Assembly: GCA_964626595.1 (NCBI GenBank)
Contig: CAZVFU010000063.1
Span: forward strand, 1-12,813
Length of the DNA stretch: 12,813 nucleotides
Reading direction: 5' to 3'
Origin: JAWLFI01 sp964626595
Lineage (GTDB): Bacteria; Bacteroidota; Bacteroidia; Chitinophagales; Saprospiraceae
The notes below the pieces were generated by a model. It did no database searches and was not told the DNA's origin. It was given only the letters and a program-made list of their open reading frames with translations. The first letter of the stretch is position 1; each line of letters begins with the position of its first letter. The position numbers and the translations under genes were made by a program. Below are positions 9,955 to 12,813 of the stretch, piece after piece.

Positions 9955-11656
9955 TAATCTTGATAGATAATGACAAAATTGAAAGGATGCACAGCTTCAT
10001 TGTCGTTTGCCTTAAATACTACATCTCCATTTTGAAACTGAGCATAAAGTATTTTTGTATTTCCATTTCTTCCGGTGGCAATTGCACTGCAATTCCCCGG
10101 TCCGAAACTCACACCGGGTTCTGAAACCGTGATATCAGAATTGGTTACAGTGATTTGTAAATTACCTGTGGAGTTGAAATTAACGGATCCTGAAGGGTTG
10201 ACGCCACCGGCATAAATTGTCGGAAACAAATCTTCTAGATTAATTAACTGCCACCGATCAGCCACCGAAACCAAAATTTCACTATTGCCGGGCGTTCCGG
10301 CAAGAATATCCTGCCCTAAAATCTGTTTAAGCTCTAGATTATCATACGTTCCTTCCACCTCTCCACTGAAATTGGTTGATTGTGTTAAATCATCCGATGG
10401 ATTAGTATCTCCCGTATTCCCGATAACGTCAGAACCGGTGATGATTATTCCTGGACCGGCAGTATAGTTACCAGCTGGTCCCTCTGGCCCTTCTGGCCCC
10501 TCTGGTCCCTCTGGCCCGGCAGGGCCTGGCAGACCTTGAGGTCCTCNNNNNNNNNNNNNNNNNNNNNNNNNNNNNNNNNNNNNNNNNNNNNNNNNNNNNN
10601 NNNNNNNNNNNNNNNNNNNNNNNNNNNNNNNNNNNNNNNNNNNNNNCCCTCTGGTCCCTCTGGCCCGGCAGGGCCTGGCAGACCTTGAGGTCCTCTTTCA
10701 CCTTGAGGACCTTGTATTCCCTGAGGGCCCCTTGGTCCTTCCGCACCTTCTGCCCCCACTAAATTGGTATAATTTCCCCAGCTGCCGTCCGGATTTCTGA
10801 ACCGCAAGGCGGTCATATTCCATTGGTGCTCAGGAGCCGGGCCCGTTTCTCCCACATCTCCTTTGTCGCCCTTAGGTCCAAGCAAGTCTATAAAAGGTCC
10901 CCAGTTACCATCGGGTAGCTGGAATCGTACGGAAGTACCATTCCACTCATGATCAGGTCTTGGCCCTGTATCTCCGGTAAATCCTCTAGGCCCCTGTGGA
11001 CCCTCAGGACCCTGGACACGGCCTACATTTGCCCATTCAGATCCGGTCCAGATATATCCATCCCCCGTAGATAAGTCTAATAGCATATCTCCGACGCTTC
11101 CGTTATAATTTGTTGGGAGATCATTAGCCGTATCAACTGCACCTACGACTTGCACACTATTGCCTTGTTCTCCCTTCAGATTCACCCAATCGCCAAATGT
11201 ACCATCCGGGCGTTCAAATCTCAAACGCGTGCCGTCCCACTCATGCATTGGAGCCGGGCCGGGTATCGAACTGCCTGAGGTCTCTGCGTATAATGCATAT
11301 GGAACTGTTGCCAACTCTTGCGTTCCTAATGATATGGAATTTGATCCTGAAGCGATAGAAACACTCATTCGGGCATTTCCTTCCGACCAGTCAATTGCTT
11401 TGAGATCTTCTCCACCAATTTGCATATTGGCAATTCCAAAATCATCAGTATTTACCTCCTGCGATTGGGTAAAGACGCCCCCGTCAGTTTCGATTTGCAC
11501 ATTTACCGTTACCATTTGATTAGATAAAGGAAGTCCTTGCTCATTTTTAATAGCTACCTGATAATTGATTTTATCAGGAGATTGAGCGAAGATTCCTATG
11601 GAAAAGAAAAACAGCAGTATTAACTGTGCGTAATTGGGTGTAGAATTAGCCTTCAT
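9954..11656 (-). CDS. Secreted collagen-like fibre protein (contains assembly gap)
   Basis: This is one gene although it reads in two frames here: residues 1-336 end at the N run, and the last 196 residues resume at 10544 in a different phase. Order of parts: signal peptide 1-24 (LILLFFFSIGIFA); an N-terminal domain typical of Bacteroidota surface proteins (PDKINYQVAIKNEQGLPL to ATVPYALYAE, about 27-124); three 33-residue repeats with HEWxGT and PDGxWG; between repeats 1 and 2, a segment with GDMLLDLSTGDGYIWTGSEW; a Gly-X-Y collagen stalk from residue 301; then a 170-residue C-terminal domain, starting GNYTAGPGIIITG, that may be a trimerising or binding head. The plan resembles phage tail fibres and bacterial collagen-like adhesins. 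There is no T9SS sorting domain. It starts 10 bp after the small T9SS gene and its TAA overlaps the barrel ATG. Merging the duplicated gap flanks gives 517 aa. A fibre or adhesin role is inferred. Confidence 0.88.
10498..10695 (-). repeat. Identical 49-bp flanks on both sides of the gap
   Basis: Positions 10498-10546 and 10647-10695 are identical base for base. On the coding strand each encodes GPQGLPGPAGPEGPE in the collagen phase. The offset between copies is 149 bases. Removing 149 from the 1703-bp gene leaves 1554 bp, exactly 518 codons including the stop. This fits either an unmerged contig overlap or a true tandem repeat of the stalk that the assembler could not cross. Confidence 0.95.
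10547..10646. other. Assembly gap of exactly 100 N
   Basis: The run is exactly 100 N, the customary placeholder for a gap of unknown size. It sits inside the collagen-coding repeat and accounts for the apparent change of reading frame. The sequences on each side (10498-10546 and 10647-10695) are identical over 49 bp, so the true distance could be zero, with the two contigs simply overlapping. Confidence 0.97.
10745..10843 (-). repeat. 33-residue HQW/PDGxWG repeat, copy 3
   Basis: Residues 272-304 of the collagen-like protein, with GPAPEHQWNMT, LRF and PDGSWG, then LVGAEG. It runs directly into the main collagen stalk. The Glu of HEW is Gln here and the Gly of the GT pair is Met, so it is the most divergent copy at that end. 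Confidence 0.85.
10868..10966 (-). repeat. 33-residue HEW/PDGxWG repeat, copy 2
   Basis: Residues 231-263 of the collagen-like protein, with GPRPDHEWNGT, VRF and PDGNWG, then LLGPKG. A short Gly-X-Y patch (GPKGDKGDVGET) links it to copy 3. Confidence 0.85.
11162..11260 (-). repeat. 33-residue HEW/PDGxxG repeat, copy 1
   Basis: Residues 133-165 of the collagen-like protein. Key positions are GPAPMHEWDGT, LRF and PDGTFG, then LKGEQG. It shares the pattern GPxPxHxWxxTxxRFxxPDGxxG with the two later copies and is separated from copy 2 by a 65-residue spacer. Confidence 0.85.
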
Positions 11657-11666
11657 ATGGATTCAC

Positions 11667-12143
11667 TTATTGAATGATTAGAGTTTGGATTGCGATTTCC
11701 CGATATTGTATTTGAGCCCTCAATATGTACATGCCTTTTGGTAAATGAGAGGTAGAGTACCTGTCCTGAACTACAGGCCAGTGGGCTATGAGTCGGCCAT
11801 CCATACTGTAGCAGTTGAGGCTTTTATAGCCTATTGAGGATATAATTCTGAATTCATGATCGCAAGGGTTTGGGTATGCAAGTATTTCAAAGGAGGGATC
11901 TACCGGTTGAAATACCCTTGTTAGCAAGGCATTGCGATTACGCTGAAACCCCTGTAATACTTTTACATCTCCACCTGTCTTGCTGTATATTATAGCTTCA
12001 CCTAGAGTAGAATTTACGTTTATATTTCTCCGATCCGCTGCTAAGCCCAATGCACTAATGACCTGACCATCTACCTGCCATTGGGCTATGAGCGGGGTGC
12101 CGATGAAAATGCTGATAAAAATAAAGCCTAATGTTCGCATCAT
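11667..12143 (-). CDS. Small secreted protein with T9SS type A sorting domain
   Basis: This 158-aa protein leads the operon. It has a signal peptide at about 1-20 (GFIFISIFIGTPLIA). A short beta domain follows (about 24-68), with the STLGEAIIYSKTGGDVKVLQGFQ pattern split as STLGEAI and VLQGFQ, common in small Bacteroidota exported proteins. A C-terminal T9SS type A sorting domain (about 86-158) is recognisable from YPNP at 90-93, the strand FRI, YSMDGRLI at 112-119, the LPKGMYILRA turn at 134-143 and the final TLIIQ. Known biology of the system predicts export across the outer membrane, removal of this domain by PorU and anchoring or release. It is the only operon member with such a domain. 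Two Met codons start it (12143 and 12140); either preserves the signal peptide. Its stop lies 10 bp from the collagen-like gene, which indicates co-transcription. Export route is confident; molecular role is unknown. Confidence 0.87.
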   Translation of the reverse strand: MMRTLGFIFISIFIGTPLIAQWQVDGQVISALGLAADRRNINVNSTLGEAIIYSKTGGDVKVLQGFQRNRNALLTRVFQPVDPSFEILAYPNPCDHEFRIISSIGYKSLNCYSMDGRLIAHWPVVQDRYSTSHLPKGMYILRAQIQYREIAIQTLIIQ

Positions 12144-12457
12144 AATAATGAGGTGTTGAGTACTTCAAATTTGACTCAATTCCAATCATTAGTCATCACC
12201 CTTATGGGTGAAATGTTTGATTTATAGAAAGTTAGAGTGAATAAAAGCGTTTTATTACTGCAGAAAGGGAGTAAAACGAAGAGAAAAATAGTTGATAAAG
12301 CTGTTAGAATAGTGATTTATCCTATCCCAAAAAGATACGCTGGGGAATTGCTAATTATTTTAATGCATAGGTCCTCAGCTCTGGATCGATTTACACTGAA
12401 TGATCTAACCTTCGGATGAATTAGCTACTATATTATTTAAGGCTTGTTAGAAGGGTA
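12144..12457. other. Upstream non-coding region of the operon
   Basis: This stretch is AT-rich and most likely holds the promoter of the five-gene operon. Apart from the inverted repeat at 12196-12211 I see no clear element. A 60-codon plus-strand frame starting at a GTG (12237) has no recognisable protein features and is treated as chance. Confidence 0.5.
12196..12211. promoter_or_regulatory. Perfect inverted repeat upstream of the operon
   Basis: TCACCC and GGGTGA are exact reverse complements separated by TTAT. The site ends 53 bp upstream of the first start codon (12143). It could be an operator or a small hairpin in the 5' leader. Closer to the gene, the minus strand reads CAAATTTG (12166-12173), one base off the Bacteroidota -7 element TANNTTTG, but no convincing -33 TTTG partner lies at the expected distance. 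No promoter is therefore claimed. Confidence 0.35.
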
Positions 12458-12643
12458 GGGCGTGCCCCCGCCCTGAGTTCAACCTATCAGAGATAGGCTC
12501 AGGACGGGGTCGGGCTATCCGCTCGTAGTCAGCTCTCCTGGCGTTGGCATCCGTAGGGCTGCGTAGAGTTTCCGATGGTCACTTCCTCGCCTCACGGCTG
12601 CTCACCGCCAGAAGGCGCTGCCTGCCGCTGCTATCCCTCACGC
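12458..12643. repeat. GC-rich structured REP-like intergenic element
   Basis: The stretch is clearly more GC-rich than the DNA around it. The ends GCGTG (12460-12464) and CACGC (12639-12643) are reverse complements. Inside is a long hairpin: arm 12466-12477 pairs with 12498-12509 (12 bp, one mismatch that is C-A on the plus strand but G-U in a minus-strand RNA), enclosing CCTATC/GATAGG (12483-12488, 12492-12497) with an AGA loop. A second pairing joins CTGGCG (12538-12543) to CGCCAG (12606-12611), and CGCC-AGAA-GGCG lies at 12606-12617. From memory, similar GGGCGTGCC...CCCTCACGC elements are dispersed between genes in several Bacteroidota. That recall is unverified, as is any link to a REP-associated transposase. 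Confidence 0.5.
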
Positions 12644-12700
12644 GAAGACGTAAATATTGATGATGCCATGATGTTAGGGCACAAATAATACCTATGGCCA

Positions 12701-12789
12701 CTGACCTCGGACTTCCAACCTTCTTTGACCGACAAAGCTCCGAAGGAGCGCAATCGGTACTTTGACCTCTGATCTCTGACTTTCGACTT
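12701..12789. repeat. Degenerate 7-bp repeats in two blocks
   Basis: Block one (12701-12721) reads CTGACCT CGGACTT CCAACCT. Block two (12762-12789) reads TTGACCT CTGATCT CTGACTT TCGACTT. Both follow an approximate NNGACYT pattern in the same orientation and lie on each side of the nested hairpin at 12728-12758. This looks like a decayed simple-sequence repeat rather than coding DNA. Confidence 0.5.
12728..12758. repeat. Nested perfect hairpin
   Basis: ACCGA (12728-12732) pairs with TCGGT (12754-12758), and GCTCC (12737-12741) pairs with GGAGC (12745-12749) around a GAA loop. The internal bulges are CAAA and GCAA. It could serve as a terminator or as part of a dispersed repeat; no T-run follows on either strand that would mark an intrinsic terminator. 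Confidence 0.45.
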
Positions 12790-12813
12790 TTAACGATTTT
12801 CACGCGAAGGCGC

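Larger units (their letters stand above)
10473..10756 (-). repeat. Collagen-like Gly-X-Y coding region
   Basis: Twelve consecutive Gly-X-Y triplets precede the gap (GAE GAE GPR GPQ GIQ GPQ and on) and eight follow it (ending GPE GPE GPE GPA). If the 49-bp flanks are one copy, the main stalk is 15 triplets; if the gap is real, it is longer by an unknown amount. Pro is frequent at X, and charged or polar residues (Glu, Gln, Arg) at Y, as in bacterial collagens that form triple helices without hydroxyproline. Short extra Gly-X-Y patches lie upstream (around residues 216-231 and 260-272). Confidence 0.88.
12639..12813. repeat. Direct repeat CACGCGAAG[A/G]CG at both ends of a short interval
   Basis: CACGCGAAGACG occurs at 12639-12650 and CACGCGAAGGCG at 12801-12812. 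The first copy overlaps the end of the REP-like element; the second runs to the window edge, so a further array beyond it cannot be excluded. No gene is seen between them. Confidence 0.5.

Noticed and set aside
9954..10358. Separate 134-aa gene after the collagen gene
   Set aside because: Its apparent start is a GTG in the middle of SGEVEGTYDN, and the same frame stays open up to the N gap through the collagen triplets. It is the C-terminal part of the collagen-like protein.
10468..10746. Alternative-frame protein across the gap (Arg/Ala/Gly-rich)
   Set aside because: It is the shifted reading of the GC-rich Gly-X-Y codons and contains an N run; the collagen frame explains the sequence.
10473..11260. 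CRISPR-like array in the collagen gene region
   Set aside because: The repeats are protein-coding Gly-X-Y and PDGxWG units that vary in DNA sequence and have no unique equal-length spacers.
9954..11656. Phage tail-fibre locus or prophage remnant
   Set aside because: The collagen-like protein has a signal peptide and a Bacteroidota surface-protein N-terminal domain, and no other phage gene is nearby.
12237..12419. 60-codon plus-strand open frame upstream of the operon
   Set aside because: It starts with GTG, has no recognisable domain or signal peptide, shows no ribosome-binding context and would occupy the operon's promoter region. Chance is more likely.
12458..12643. tRNA or rRNA fragment
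   Set aside because: The pairing does not give a cloverleaf with a T-arm, and no rRNA motif is recognisable.
12579..12803. 74-codon minus-strand open frame at the right edge
   Set aside because: It runs through the REP-like element, the nested hairpin and the heptad repeats, so its protein is translated repeat sequence without any domain.

Overview
The window looks like chromosome from a member of the Bacteroidota, probably a Saprospirales/Cytophagales-type environmental lineage. Three things point there. The small gene at 11667-12143 ends in a type IX secretion (T9SS) type A sorting domain. The giant gene at 2040-8300 starts with what I read as a TANFOR domain, a family I know only from this phylum. 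Translation starts carry no clear Shine-Dalgarno sequence. The genus-level placement is an impression, not a proof.

Layout: every convincing gene is on the minus strand, and together they fill positions 4-12143 almost without a gap. In transcription order (right to left) they are: (1) a 158-aa secreted protein with a T9SS sorting domain; (2) 10 bp later, a secreted collagen-like fibre protein with three 33-residue repeats, interrupted by a 100-N assembly gap; (3) starting in a TAATG overlap, a 555-aa outer-membrane beta-barrel; (4) overlapping it by 14 bp, a 2086-aa secreted TANFOR protein; (5) overlapping that by ATGA, a 679-aa protein made of fibronectin type III domains. A TAATGA at the left edge suggests the operon may continue out of the window.

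All five proteins have N-terminal signal peptides and no cytoplasmic enzyme is present. The operon therefore looks like a module that builds something on or outside the outer membrane: a barrel as anchor or conduit, a giant beta-rich protein, an Fn3 rod, a collagen-stalked trimeric fibre and a T9SS-exported small protein. I know of no assigned function for this set. The joint function is inferred from gene coupling and shared export signals.

Right flank (12144-12813): no credible gene. It holds the operon's upstream region, with a perfect 6-bp inverted repeat 53 bp before the first start codon. Beyond it is a GC-rich, highly structured REP-like element (about 12458-12643), followed by degenerate 7-bp repeats that flank a nested hairpin, and a CACGCGAAG direct repeat at the window edge.

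The collagen gene appears frameshifted as given, but this is most likely an assembly artefact. The two sides of the N gap carry an identical 49-bp sequence, and merging those copies restores one uninterrupted 517-codon frame.
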